Below are positions 32,107-40,161 of a DNA stretch of 64,000 nucleotides, one piece after another; position 1 is the first letter of the stretch; each line of letters begins with the position of its first letter. This stretch comes from CAYMPW01 sp964558505 (GTDB lineage: Archaea > Thermoplasmatota > Thermoplasmata > Methanomassiliicoccales > Methanomethylophilaceae). The position numbers and the translations under genes were made by a program. The notes beneath the pieces were generated by a model. The model saw nothing but the letters and a program-made list of their open reading frames with translations, had not been told where the DNA came from and did not search any database. The DNA lies in NCBI GenBank assembly GCA_964558505.1, contig CAZLEI010000002.1, forward strand, positions 1-64,000, read 5' to 3'.

Positions 32107-33936
32107 TCAGAATTCGCGGTACGGCATCTTCTCCGGTTTGTATCCAGATGCCACTTTGGTGACGTAGCGCACCAGGTCGTCGCGGGCCTTGTCGTGCATC
32201 GCGCGGGCGGAGGCCAGACCGGCATCGATCTCCTCTTCGGATATCAATTTCGAGTTCACGGCATTCCCGTACAGGGCGCAGCGTATGACGGCCTCGCTCT
32301 GATGATGCAGGAACATGTCCAGGTCCCCGTCCGGGCACTGGAACACATTGGCGCGTATCTTCTCGGATATCAGGTCCGCGGTGAGCAGGTCGCGGGCGGC
32401 GGCCATCTCGTCGTCGCCGTCCAAACGTCTGCAGAGCAGCCGTTCCCCGACCGCGAGGGCCCTCTTACCCAACTTGATGTTCTCCGTATGGATGCGGTAC
32501 GGCAGGATGATGCGGTTGCACACTATCACGATGACCGTTCCGCCCAGGATGCAGGCCATGCGCAAGGCGGCATCCTCGATTCCCGTGGTGAACTGCGGGA
32601 GGACGGTGGCCGCCACGAGGAGCGCGCTGATGTTTATCAGCATCATCTTGATGTCGTATCTCATCGGGTCGAACAGCGTGTACAGGTAGTTCAGGGCGAC
32701 GGCCAGGAACATCAGTATGGTGACGTCGGAGACGACCAGGGTTATGGCGGTGAATATCAGTATGCCGGCCACTGCTCCGGTGATCCTCATCTTGGCCTTG
32801 GCGAGGTCGCGGTCCAGATAGGGCAGGCATATCGCGAGCGACGTGAACGCCAGCCATCTGGCGGCGAGCACATCGAAGTACATCCCTATGAACTCGAACA
32901 CTGCGATGAGCAGTGCCAGACGGAATGCGTATGTGAAGGGCATGGAATCCAGGCGGAAGGATTCCCTGAGCCTGACGGACGCCTTGTACTCCAAGGGGAT
33001 GTCGCCCTTCCCGGTGGCGTATTTGGGCCTGTTGGGCCTCTTGCTCCCGCTCCCGTCGGTTATTATGCCTAGCTCGTAGTCCATCGCCCTGAGGCTGCAG
33101 ACTATGTCAGAGGGCAGGGAGTACCCGGACAGGAAACCATCGATCTTCGAGTGCAGGTCGTTCTGGGACATGCCGCCCTCGGTGCAGGTCCTGACTGCGA
33201 CCAGCACCTCTCTGAGGTCCGACAGCACCTTGGCATCGATATCCTCTCTGCAGACGACCCTTCCCAATTGCTCCAGGGATACCGCGAGGTTCATCACCGA
33301 CCTGTTCTCGGGCGTGGTGTAGAATCCCTTCCTGAGCCTGTCGAATATCCCGGAACGGATCCCGGCGGAACTGGCGCTGAGAGATTCCGGAGTCGCCTCT
33401 CCTCCGGCGACGCGTGTGTCCACGGCATCGATGACCAGATCGGTGAGGCTTATTATGCCCTGGTGCCCGGTTATGCTGCCTGTGCGCTTCTTGTTGGCGA
33501 TCAGGTTCAGCGCGACGACGAACACAGTCCCGACCGTAAGCGACAATAGGCGGAGGGGGAGCCCGTTGATGTCGACCGGTACCGACAGTATCAGGATGTA
33601 TCCCAGGAGGAACGGGAATTCCAACGTGGATTTCATGTCCATCCTCATGATGAACGTTATGGTGAACACCAGTGCGAAGTTTATGGCAACGCCTATTATG
33701 ACATATTCGGACGCGATGAACGCACCTATGCCGATGCAGAGGTTGATCAGGAGCAGGGTGAAGAAGCTGAACCCGACGTGCGAGCTCATGTCGCGCCCCA
33801 TGAGCATGAGCGCGGCGACTATCATCATCACTCCTATCAGGGAGTTCTCGGAACCGAACACGGCCGAGAATATGGCAACGAATGCCACTATCATTACGAA
33901 GAACAGAGTCTTACCGATGAGCGTTTTCAAATCCAT
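32107..33936 (-). CDS. FUSC-like integral membrane protein
   Basis: The 609-residue protein has two blocks of about six membrane spans each (about 8-155 and 335-470). They are separated by a soluble helical region of about 180 residues and followed by a C-terminal soluble domain. This duplicated layout is that of the FUSC/aromatic-acid exporter (ArAE) superfamily, whose members export small organic acids or are of unknown role. Sequence motifs alone do not give the substrate. It lies upstream of panD on the same strand after a 71-nt gap and is divergent from the metal/cobalamin importer. Confidence 0.78.
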   Translation of the reverse strand: MDLKTLIGKTLFFVMIVAFVAIFSAVFGSENSLIGVMMIVAALMLMGRDMSSHVGFSFFTLLLINLCIGIGAFIASEYVIIGVAINFALVFTITFIMRMDMKSTLEFPFLLGYILILSVPVDINGLPLRLLSLTVGTVFVVALNLIANKKRTGSITGHQGIISLTDLVIDAVDTRVAGGEATPESLSASSAGIRSGIFDRLRKGFYTTPENRSVMNLAVSLEQLGRVVCREDIDAKVLSDLREVLVAVRTCTEGGMSQNDLHSKIDGFLSGYSLPSDIVCSLRAMDYELGIITDGSGSKRPNRPKYATGKGDIPLEYKASVRLRESFRLDSMPFTYAFRLALLIAVFEFIGMYFDVLAARWLAFTSLAICLPYLDRDLAKAKMRITGAVAGILIFTAITLVVSDVTILMFLAVALNYLYTLFDPMRYDIKMMLINISALLVAATVLPQFTTGIEDAALRMACILGGTVIVIVCNRIILPYRIHTENIKLGKRALAVGERLLCRRLDGDDEMAAARDLLTADLISEKIRANVFQCPDGDLDMFLHHQSEAVIRCALYGNAVNSKLISEEEIDAGLASARAMHDKARDDLVRYVTKVASGYKPEKMPYREF

Positions 33937-34037
33937 GTGATCTACCGATGAGATTCGCCCTCACACGATAATGAGTGTCTGGGTCATGATTGCTCTTTTT
34001 CGAGCTGTTAAATCGAACACACAGCATGTATATTAAG

Positions 34038-34056
34038 TCGATTCTAAACGAATCGA
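34038..34056. promoter_or_regulatory. Inverted repeat upstream of the FecCD-type importer
   Basis: TCGATTC-TAAAC-GAATCGA is a perfect 7-5-7 inverted repeat directly after the TATA-like GTATATTAA (34028-34036). It lies in the 224-nt spacer between the divergent FUSC and importer genes. A second TATA candidate, TCTATACTAAA, is near 34100. The position suits a repressor site, for example for a metal-dependent regulator, but none is identified. Confidence 0.5.
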
Positions 34057-34160
34057 GAGGGTCAGAAGATCCTGCGGACTGGTCTGCCGGCGATTGTTTC
34101 TATACTAAATCCGTGTTATTCGACCGACGCAAGTAATACTGCGCGGACGGAGTGACGGAA

Positions 34161-35216
34161 ATGGATAAACGGATAGTCGCGGTCGGAGTGGTGGCAATGC
34201 TCGTTATCGTGGCCGCCGGAGCAGTCGTCCTGTCTAACAATCAACCCCGGGGCTGGTATGCCTGGGGCCCGACTGTGTCGGAGGTCGAGTATTCGGAGAT
34301 CTCCACGACCCCGGAGATCATCGATTCCCTGACGAGCATGTACTATGCAGTCTATGGAAACGTTCCGGGGATCGGAACCGGAGCTTTGGAATATCCCAGC
34401 CTGGTCACCGATACGGCCGCCGGCATCGAGGTCGTGAGCGCGATGAGCGCAACATCCGGTAACACCAAGCATACCGGGAAGGTGAGCTTCACATCCGCCG
34501 AGTTGGAGAACCTGAAGATAATCTCCTACGGTTCCGGGTTCACAGATTGCCTTGTGGAGCTCCTCGGGGATTCCGTGTGGAGCAAGGTGGTGGCCGCCGG
34601 GAACACCACGTATGACAGGTACCCGGACAACGGTATGGAGAATTGGAGCACTTCCGGCAACGGGACCCTCGGCTCCGAATACATACTGAGCACCGAGAAC
34701 ATCACAAGCTATCTGGAATACACGAATGCGAAAGATAGCGGGGATACATACTGCCTTGTCATGTGGGGGTACGTGAAGAACTACGATGTGATTCACGACA
34801 GCATCGAGGCGCTGGGGTACAAGAATGTCAAGATGCTCTGCGTCGATTATTACTCAATAACGAACATCGAGGGCATCCTGTCGGTGATGGATGTCATGGG
34901 AAGGCTCGCCGGCGTATCATCCGAGGACAACAAATCCATCTACATGTTCCAGTCTCGTCTCTCCGGCATAATCGAATCGCTCGACGGCAAGGCACCGGTA
35001 AAGACGGTGTACTTGGAGAGGGCAGATGGCAAATCCCCCGGCAGCGGGACATTGGCCCAGGCCTGTTTCGATATATTGAAGATGACCAACATCAACACAT
35101 CCGAGGGGACGACCAAGGTCAGCGACGAGACCGTGGTCTCCAGCAGGCCGGATGTGATCTTCTTCGCGACCGAGGACGAACGCACGATGGACCAGAAGAT
35201 GCGCGTGACGGTGTGA
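34161..35216 (+). CDS. ABC importer substrate-binding protein (iron/cobalamin type)
   Basis: The 351-residue protein starts with a signal-anchor segment (about 5-24, VAVGVVAMLVIVAAGAVVL) and continues as an extracytoplasmic domain with the long helical spacer and two-lobe layout of class III (BtuF/FepB-like) binding proteins. Sequence conservation is low and no lipobox is seen, so the assignment rests mainly on the FecCD permease and ATPase genes that follow 4 nt and 1054 nt later. ATG at 34161 has GGAGTGA just upstream; a GTG at 34152 is less likely. Ligand (ferric siderophore, haem or cobalamin) cannot be told. Confidence 0.78.
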   Translation: MDKRIVAVGVVAMLVIVAAGAVVLSNNQPRGWYAWGPTVSEVEYSEISTTPEIIDSLTSMYYAVYGNVPGIGTGALEYPSLVTDTAAGIEVVSAMSATSGNTKHTGKVSFTSAELENLKIISYGSGFTDCLVELLGDSVWSKVVAAGNTTYDRYPDNGMENWSTSGNGTLGSEYILSTENITSYLEYTNAKDSGDTYCLVMWGYVKNYDVIHDSIEALGYKNVKMLCVDYYSITNIEGILSVMDVMGRLAGVSSEDNKSIYMFQSRLSGIIESLDGKAPVKTVYLERADGKSPGSGTLAQACFDILKMTNINTSEGTTKVSDETVVSSRPDVIFFATEDERTMDQKMRVTV

Positions 35217-35220
35217 TACC

Positions 35221-36270
35221 ATGAATGACGGCGGGGGATTGGAGGCGATAAGGGCAAAGGTCCGCAGGAGGAACATCCTGGTCACAGCCGCTGTCGCCGT
35301 CTCCCTCGCGGTCGTGTTCCTGGTGGCTCTCGTCACCGGGCCATTGGACATACCTCTGGAAAGAGCGATCGGGGCGCTGTTCGGCATCGGGAACGCCTCC
35401 GAGGTGTTCATCGTCCACGATATACGCTTCCCCCGCATACTCTGCTGTGCGCTGGTGGGCGCGGCGCTGTCGGTGTCGGGTGTGGCAATGCAGGGCCTGT
35501 TCAGGAACCCGATGGCCTCGCCGTCCATCCTGGGCGTATCGTCCGGTGCAGCATTCGGGGCGGCCCTCGCCATCGGGCTGGGCATAGGTTCGGTGTTCGG
35601 GAGCTATTCCGTCACCGTGATGGCGTTCGTCTTGTGCTTCGCGACCACATTCCTGGTGTATCTGCTGGCGAAGACCAGCGGCGGGATATCCACGACCATG
35701 CTGCTCCTGTCGGGGGTCGCCGTCGGAGCCTTCTTCAACAGCATGGTGTCGGCGATACAGTACTTTGCGAGCACAGAGGTCCTGTCCAGCATCGTCTATT
35801 GGCTGATGGGGAGCTTCTCGTCCTGCGGATGGAACTCGTTCATGACCGCCATGGTGCCGATAGTCGCGGGCATCCTGCTGATCGCGTTCAGCAGCAGGGA
35901 GCTCAACATGATATCATTGGGCGAGGAGCAGGCGGAGAGTCTCGGGGTCAACGTCAAGAGGACCCGTGCGATCCTTCTGATAGGAACATCACTGGCGGTC
36001 GCGGGGGCGGTCTCTATAAGCGGGATCATCGGATTCGTCGGCCTGATAATACCGCATGTGTTCAGGATGATCGTCGGACCGGACCACAGGATCCTGGTGC
36101 CGCTGTCGGTGATCGGCGGTGCGGCATTCATGATACTAATGGATGCTGTAGCACGCTGGGTCATATCTCCGGACGAATTGCCGATCGGGATATTGACCGC
36201 GATCCTGGGGGCCCCGTTCTTCATATACGTCATGCGCACGCGCAGGAATTACAGGATGGGTGGTGAGTGA
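35221..36270 (+). CDS. FecCD-family ABC importer permease
   Basis: This 349-residue membrane protein has about nine to ten spans and FecCD/BtuC signatures: RFPRILCCALVGAALSVSGVAMQGLFRNPMA-type N-terminal region, GVNVKRTR and the coupling-helix segment ISGIIGFVGLIIPHVFRMIVGPDHR. It forms the channel for iron-siderophore, haem or cobalamin import. It follows the binding protein after 4 nt and overlaps the ATPase start by one base (TGATG). Confidence 0.93.
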   Translation: MNDGGGLEAIRAKVRRRNILVTAAVAVSLAVVFLVALVTGPLDIPLERAIGALFGIGNASEVFIVHDIRFPRILCCALVGAALSVSGVAMQGLFRNPMASPSILGVSSGAAFGAALAIGLGIGSVFGSYSVTVMAFVLCFATTFLVYLLAKTSGGISTTMLLLSGVAVGAFFNSMVSAIQYFASTEVLSSIVYWLMGSFSSCGWNSFMTAMVPIVAGILLIAFSSRELNMISLGEEQAESLGVNVKRTRAILLIGTSLAVAGAVSISGIIGFVGLIIPHVFRMIVGPDHRILVPLSVIGGAAFMILMDAVARWVISPDELPIGILTAILGAPFFIYVMRTRRNYRMGGE

Positions 36271-37058
36271 TGGTGGAACTGTCGATCGACGGCGTATGCT
36301 TCTCGTATAATTCCCGGGATGTACTGAAGGACATCACGTTCTCAGCCGAAGGAGGGGAGATAGTCGGGTTACTCGGGAAGAACGGATGCGGCAAGACCAC
36401 CTTGATGAAATGCATCAATGCCCATCTGTCTCCGAAGGTCGGGTGCATCTCCGTCGACGGCGAGGATGTCCAGGCGATCGCACGCAAGGACCTGGCAAAG
36501 AAGCTCGCCATGGTCGCACAGAGCACCAACGTGTCCTTCTCATTCACCGTCCTGGATGCGGTGATGATGGGGCTTTACCCTAATTCCGATATGTTCCAGG
36601 AGCCGACATCCGCGGATATGGCCAGGATATCGGAGGCCATGGTCGCCACGGGGATCTACGAGTTCGCCGAGCGTCCCGTCAACGAGCTGAGCGGCGGAGA
36701 GAGGCAGCGCGTGTTCATAGCCCGTGCCATCGTCCAGGATCCGGAGGTCCTGTTGCTCGACGAGCCCACTTTGCATCTCGACATTAACCATCAGTTCGGT
36801 CTCATGGAGCTCGTCACCAAGCTCGCACGCGAGAAAGGGATCCTTGTGATCATAGTCACGCATGAGATCGCCCTCGCCGCGCGTTATTGTGACCGGGTGC
36901 TCTTGATAGAAGACGGGGTCATCGCCGATTCGGGAACCGCTGCACATGTCATAACGCCCGAGAATCTGGCACAGGTCTACGGCATCCGCGCAGACGTCTA
37001 CGAGGACGAAAGGATCGACGGCCTCAGTGTGTTCATCTACGGCAAGACCCAGAACTGA
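36270..37058 (+). CDS. ABC importer ATP-binding protein (FecE/BtuD type)
   Basis: The 262-residue ATPase carries Walker A GKNGCGKTT (36-44), signature LSGGERQR, Walker B VLLLDEPT and the switch TH. It also has the family features LHLDINHQ after Walker B, typical of FecE/FhuC/BtuD proteins. The ATG at 36270 overlaps the permease stop. It completes a three-gene importer operon (binding protein, permease, ATPase). No adjacent gene pins down the substrate. Confidence 0.94.
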   Translation: MVELSIDGVCFSYNSRDVLKDITFSAEGGEIVGLLGKNGCGKTTLMKCINAHLSPKVGCISVDGEDVQAIARKDLAKKLAMVAQSTNVSFSFTVLDAVMMGLYPNSDMFQEPTSADMARISEAMVATGIYEFAERPVNELSGGERQRVFIARAIVQDPEVLLLDEPTLHLDINHQFGLMELVTKLAREKGILVIIVTHEIALAARYCDRVLLIEDGVIADSGTAAHVITPENLAQVYGIRADVYEDERIDGLSVFIYGKTQN

Positions 37059-37137
37059 TCATCGATAGAATCGGTATTCTTAGTAGGACAGGACGAGCAA
37101 TCGGCAAAGCCTTTGTCGCTCATTGAGAATATATGAG

Positions 37138-37210
37138 CGCCCTGGACGGAATTCGAATCCGTGTCGGAGCCTCGACAGGGCTCCATGATAGGCCACTACA
37201 CTACCAGGGC
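37138..37210 (-). tRNA. tRNA-Asp (GTC)
   Basis: Acceptor GCCCTGG/CCAGGGC, anticodon stem GAGCC/GGCTC enclosing CTGTCGA with anticodon GTC, T arm ACGGATTCGAATTCCGT, discriminator G as expected for Asp. CCA is not encoded. A TATA element (TTATATAC, minus strand, around 37232-37240) lies about 27 nt upstream. Confidence 0.96.
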
Positions 37211-37465
37211 AGTAAAATCACAGATACAGAACCAGTATATAACTAATTCGGGCAGTCAAGATATCGAGAGGTCCGATGCATGCGCGCAATCTGTCCTCAT
37301 CCACTGCCAGGCGTGGAAATCTATCGGTTGGGACGTTCGATAACGGCGCAGGTGCGACCCGTCTGCCCGGCGGCATCTGCAGGATCATCTTCATTCTTGG
37401 AATCCGGAGGCCGCCGTTCTACGGGCGGATGCCTGCATTCTGCATTCGTTCCGGTGTCGATGACA

Positions 37466-37488
37466 ATGATTAAATACGTTTTAATCAT
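37466..37488. promoter_or_regulatory. Palindromic operator before the TetR-radical SAM operon
   Basis: ATGATTAAA-TACGT-TTTAATCAT is a perfect 9-5-9 inverted repeat ending 11 nt before the tetR start codon, overlapping the AT-rich promoter. Its size and symmetry suit a TetR dimer, so autoregulation is likely. The 250 nt upstream of it, back to tRNA-Asp, hold nothing I recognise. Confidence 0.75.
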
Positions 37489-37499
37489 GTTTAATATTC

Positions 37500-38072
37500 A
37501 TGGCGAAGAACGATGGAACGAAGGACAGGCTCCTGGTTTCCGCAGAGAAGTTGATGAGGGAATGTGAAACGATGGATGATGTGACGTCGAGGGCGATAGC
37601 ATCGGATTCAGGGGTGAATCAGGCGCTCATCAACTATCATTTCGGATCGAAGGACGGTCTGCTGAAAGCGGCCATGGACAGGATGTTCGAGGACACCGCG
37701 ACGGACCTGATGACCGTGCGCACAGGTACGGGCGATCCCCGCGGGGCGCTCAGATCGTTCCTCATCCAGATGTCGGGCATGATAGTGCGTTACGAGAAGT
37801 ACATGCGCCAGTTCATTCCGGGATTGGTAACGGACGGAGGTCTGGAGACCCCCGAATACCTGGTGCCGTTGTTCAAGGAGCATTATGGCGATTCGAAGAC
37901 GGTGCAGGAATGCAGGCTGATGTCATACGAGATGGTGACGTTCCTGCAGGTTCTCCTGTACCGTGCGGATGACATCAAGGATTTCGCCGGAGTGGATGCC
38001 AGGTCCGAATCGGACAGGGCGAGGATCATCGAGTGGCAGATAGACCTGTTCTTCGGGAGGGCGGCACGATGA
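37500..38072 (+). CDS. TetR-family transcriptional regulator
   Basis: The 190-residue protein has an N-terminal helix-turn-helix typical of TetR (TSRAIASDSGVNQALINYHFGSKDGLL at about 26-52) and an all-helical ligand-binding half. The ligand is unknown. It begins 11 nt after a perfect palindrome that is its probable operator, and its stop overlaps the radical SAM gene start (ATGA), so the regulator and enzyme are expressed together. Confidence 0.93.
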   Translation: MAKNDGTKDRLLVSAEKLMRECETMDDVTSRAIASDSGVNQALINYHFGSKDGLLKAAMDRMFEDTATDLMTVRTGTGDPRGALRSFLIQMSGMIVRYEKYMRQFIPGLVTDGGLETPEYLVPLFKEHYGDSKTVQECRLMSYEMVTFLQVLLYRADDIKDFAGVDARSESDRARIIEWQIDLFFGRAAR

Positions 38073-39148
38073 ACGACATCGATCTGACATCGTACATGTC
38101 GTCGGTGGCCGACGATCTCGTGAAGGATGTGGTCCGGTCATCCTTGACGGATCCGAAGGAATTGGCGTTCCTGCTCCGTTTCCGCCGTTCCGTGAAGGCG
38201 GCCAACGCCATCCGCGAGGGGTATGAGCACGAAGGCACCCACGTGCCGGCGTTCTTGATATCCAGCATAACGACGTCATGCAACCTGTTCTGCAAGGGAT
38301 GCTATGCGAGGGCCAACGGGATCTGCGGGAAGCCGTTGAAGACCGAGATGTCCTCGGACGACTGGCGTTCCGTCTTCGCTCAGGCGGAGGACCTGGGGAT
38401 CCCGTTCAACATACTCGCCGGCGGAGAGCCTCTGATGCGCAGGGATGTCATCGAGGCCGCTTCCGCGATGGAGAACACGGTGTTCCCGGTGTTCACCAAC
38501 GGCACCCTCATCGACGGGAGGTACATGGAGATGTTCAGGGAGCACAGGCACATGATACCGGTGCTGAGCCTCGAGGGGGACAGGGAGCGCACGGATGCAC
38601 GCCGCGGCGAAGGAACATATGACGGCGTCATGTCCAAGATGTCAGAGCTCAAGGCTAACAAGCTCTTCTTCGGCCTGTCGGTCACCGTGACCAAGGAGAA
38701 TCAAGAAGAAGTTCTGTCGGACGGATTCCTGAACGGGATCTCGGAACGCGGTTGCAGGATACTCTTCCTGATTGAGTTCGTTCCCGCCGATAGGTCGTTG
38801 GCCCATCTGGCTCCGGATGATTCGTCAAGAGAGCTCTTCGGTAAGCGCCTGGAGGAGGTACGCAGATCGGGGCACAGGATGATGATCATGTCGTTCCCGG
38901 GCGACGAGGTGCGCCTCGGCGGCTGCATCGGAGCGGGCAGAGGGTTCTTCCACATCAATCCTTACGGCGACGCGGAGGCCTGTCCGGCCTCCCCGTATTC
39001 AGACATCAATCTGATGAACAGCACCCTCAAGGACGTACTTTCGTCGCCGCTGTTCGCGGAGATCAGGGCGCGCGGCATGATGGAAGGCGAGCATAAGGGA
39101 GGATGCATCCTCATCGAGAAGGAAGCGGAGATCGCCAGATTGCTGTGA
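38069..39148 (+). CDS. Radical SAM protein with C-terminal SPASM-like cysteines
   Basis: The 359-residue protein has the radical SAM cluster motif CNLFCKGC (Cys71, 75, 78), the SAM-binding GGEP (118-121) and later strands of the TIM barrel. The last 80 residues contain three cysteines (GGC, EAC, GGC contexts) that could bind an auxiliary cluster as in SPASM or twitch domains, which are common in peptide-modifying enzymes. Substrate unknown; no precursor peptide gene was found in the operon. Start ATG at 38069 overlaps the tetR stop. A link to stress or small-molecule sensing through TetR is inference. Confidence 0.85.
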   Translation: MNDIDLTSYMSSVADDLVKDVVRSSLTDPKELAFLLRFRRSVKAANAIREGYEHEGTHVPAFLISSITTSCNLFCKGCYARANGICGKPLKTEMSSDDWRSVFAQAEDLGIPFNILAGGEPLMRRDVIEAASAMENTVFPVFTNGTLIDGRYMEMFREHRHMIPVLSLEGDRERTDARRGEGTYDGVMSKMSELKANKLFFGLSVTVTKENQEEVLSDGFLNGISERGCRILFLIEFVPADRSLAHLAPDDSSRELFGKRLEEVRRSGHRMMIMSFPGDEVRLGGCIGAGRGFFHINPYGDAEACPASPYSDINLMNSTLKDVLSSPLFAEIRARGMMEGEHKGGCILIEKEAEIARLL

Positions 39149-39209
39149 TGTCTGCGGCCGGGTATGCGGAGCCCGGGTACATGTTCCACGTACTTCGTCA
39201 GAGGACCCT

Positions 39210-40103
39210 ATGTTTCGCAACTGTTATCATCACAGGACACCATTCGGCAGTGAGGAGATACCGTTGGTAGAATCAACAGTGGCGGATTACATGATACGCA
39301 ATGTCCAGTTCGTCGGTCCGGATATGACCGTCACGGAAGTCAGGGAGAAGATAATCAATTCCAATTTCCACGGCTTCCCCATCGCCGAGAACGGGTACCT
39401 CCTGGGTTTCGTCACGGCAAAAGAGCTCCTGAGGTTCGTGGACCAGCCGAACGCCAAGATGAGGCAGGTCATGAAACGCGGAACGCTCTGTGCCATACCC
39501 ACGATGTCCATCGATGACGCCACCCGCGTCCTCTTCAGGTATGGTCTGAGGAATCTTCCCGTTGTCGATGAGAACCGCAAGCTGGTCGGCATCATATCCA
39601 ACATCGACATCGTAAGGTCCCAGATCGAGAAATCGCGTCCGGGGAAGGTGATGTCCGTGAAGAGCTTCCTGGAGCAGCAGAACGGCATAAGGATGCGGAT
39701 CTCCACCCGCGAGATCCCGATCGCCCAGCTGCTCCCCACGCAGAAAGAGGTGTACATGGACGAGCTCATCGGCCGTCAGTACGAGATAAAGAGAGGTCTC
39801 AACGAGCCCCTCATCGTGGTGAAGAGGCGCAACGGGTACCTGGTGGTCGACGGGCACCACCGCGCGATGGCGGCCAAGAGGGCAGGGTCGGAGATGTTCA
39901 ATGCGATCGTCCTGGAGCCCAACGACCTCGATGTCAAGCTCGGGTTGGAGAGGACCGCCGAGAAATGGGGGCTGAGGTCGCTCAACGATGTGAAGGTCAT
40001 CGAAGGGGCGAAGCACCCGTTCATGGAGATCACGACCATGCTGCTCCCGTCCGAAGAGGCGAAGACCATCAACGAGCGCCTCGTCGCCAACAGCAAGATC
40101 TGA
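39210..40103 (+). CDS. CBS-domain protein fused to a ParB/Srx-like domain
   Basis: Residues about 20-145 form a CBS pair (VADYMIRNVQFVGPD and FRYGLRNLPVVDENRKLVGIIS), usually an adenosine-nucleotide sensor. Residues about 165-240 contain the ParB/sulfiredoxin-like nuclease fold motif NGYLVVDGHHRAMAAKRAG. This fusion occurs in many archaea and its role is not established. The ATG at 39210 has GAGGA upstream; a TTG at 39264 (LVESTVADYM), with GGAG before it, would remove 18 residues and fits the usual family start. It stands alone, with a terminator downstream. Confidence 0.85.
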   Translation: MFRNCYHHRTPFGSEEIPLVESTVADYMIRNVQFVGPDMTVTEVREKIINSNFHGFPIAENGYLLGFVTAKELLRFVDQPNAKMRQVMKRGTLCAIPTMSIDDATRVLFRYGLRNLPVVDENRKLVGIISNIDIVRSQIEKSRPGKVMSVKSFLEQQNGIRMRISTREIPIAQLLPTQKEVYMDELIGRQYEIKRGLNEPLIVVKRRNGYLVVDGHHRAMAAKRAGSEMFNAIVLEPNDLDVKLGLERTAEKWGLRSLNDVKVIEGAKHPFMEITTMLLPSEEAKTINERLVANSKI

Positions 40104-40106
40104 CAA

Positions 40107-40151
40107 GTTTTTTTTAAAAAAATGGTCACGGGGCGGGACCGAGCCCGCCCC
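40107..40151. terminator. Bidirectional terminator between the CBS-ParB gene and ppsA
   Basis: The stem GGGGCGGG-N6-CCCGCCCC (40130-40151) lies just past the ppsA stop. On the minus strand a T run (complement of 40116-40122) follows. On the plus strand a run of T at 40108-40115 follows the CBS-ParB stop. Confidence 0.85.
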
Positions 40152-40161
40152 TGCACCGGTT

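Noticed and set aside
37211..37465. Precursor peptide gene for the radical SAM enzyme
   Set aside because: Small frames here lack start signals and look random; none has a leader-core layout.
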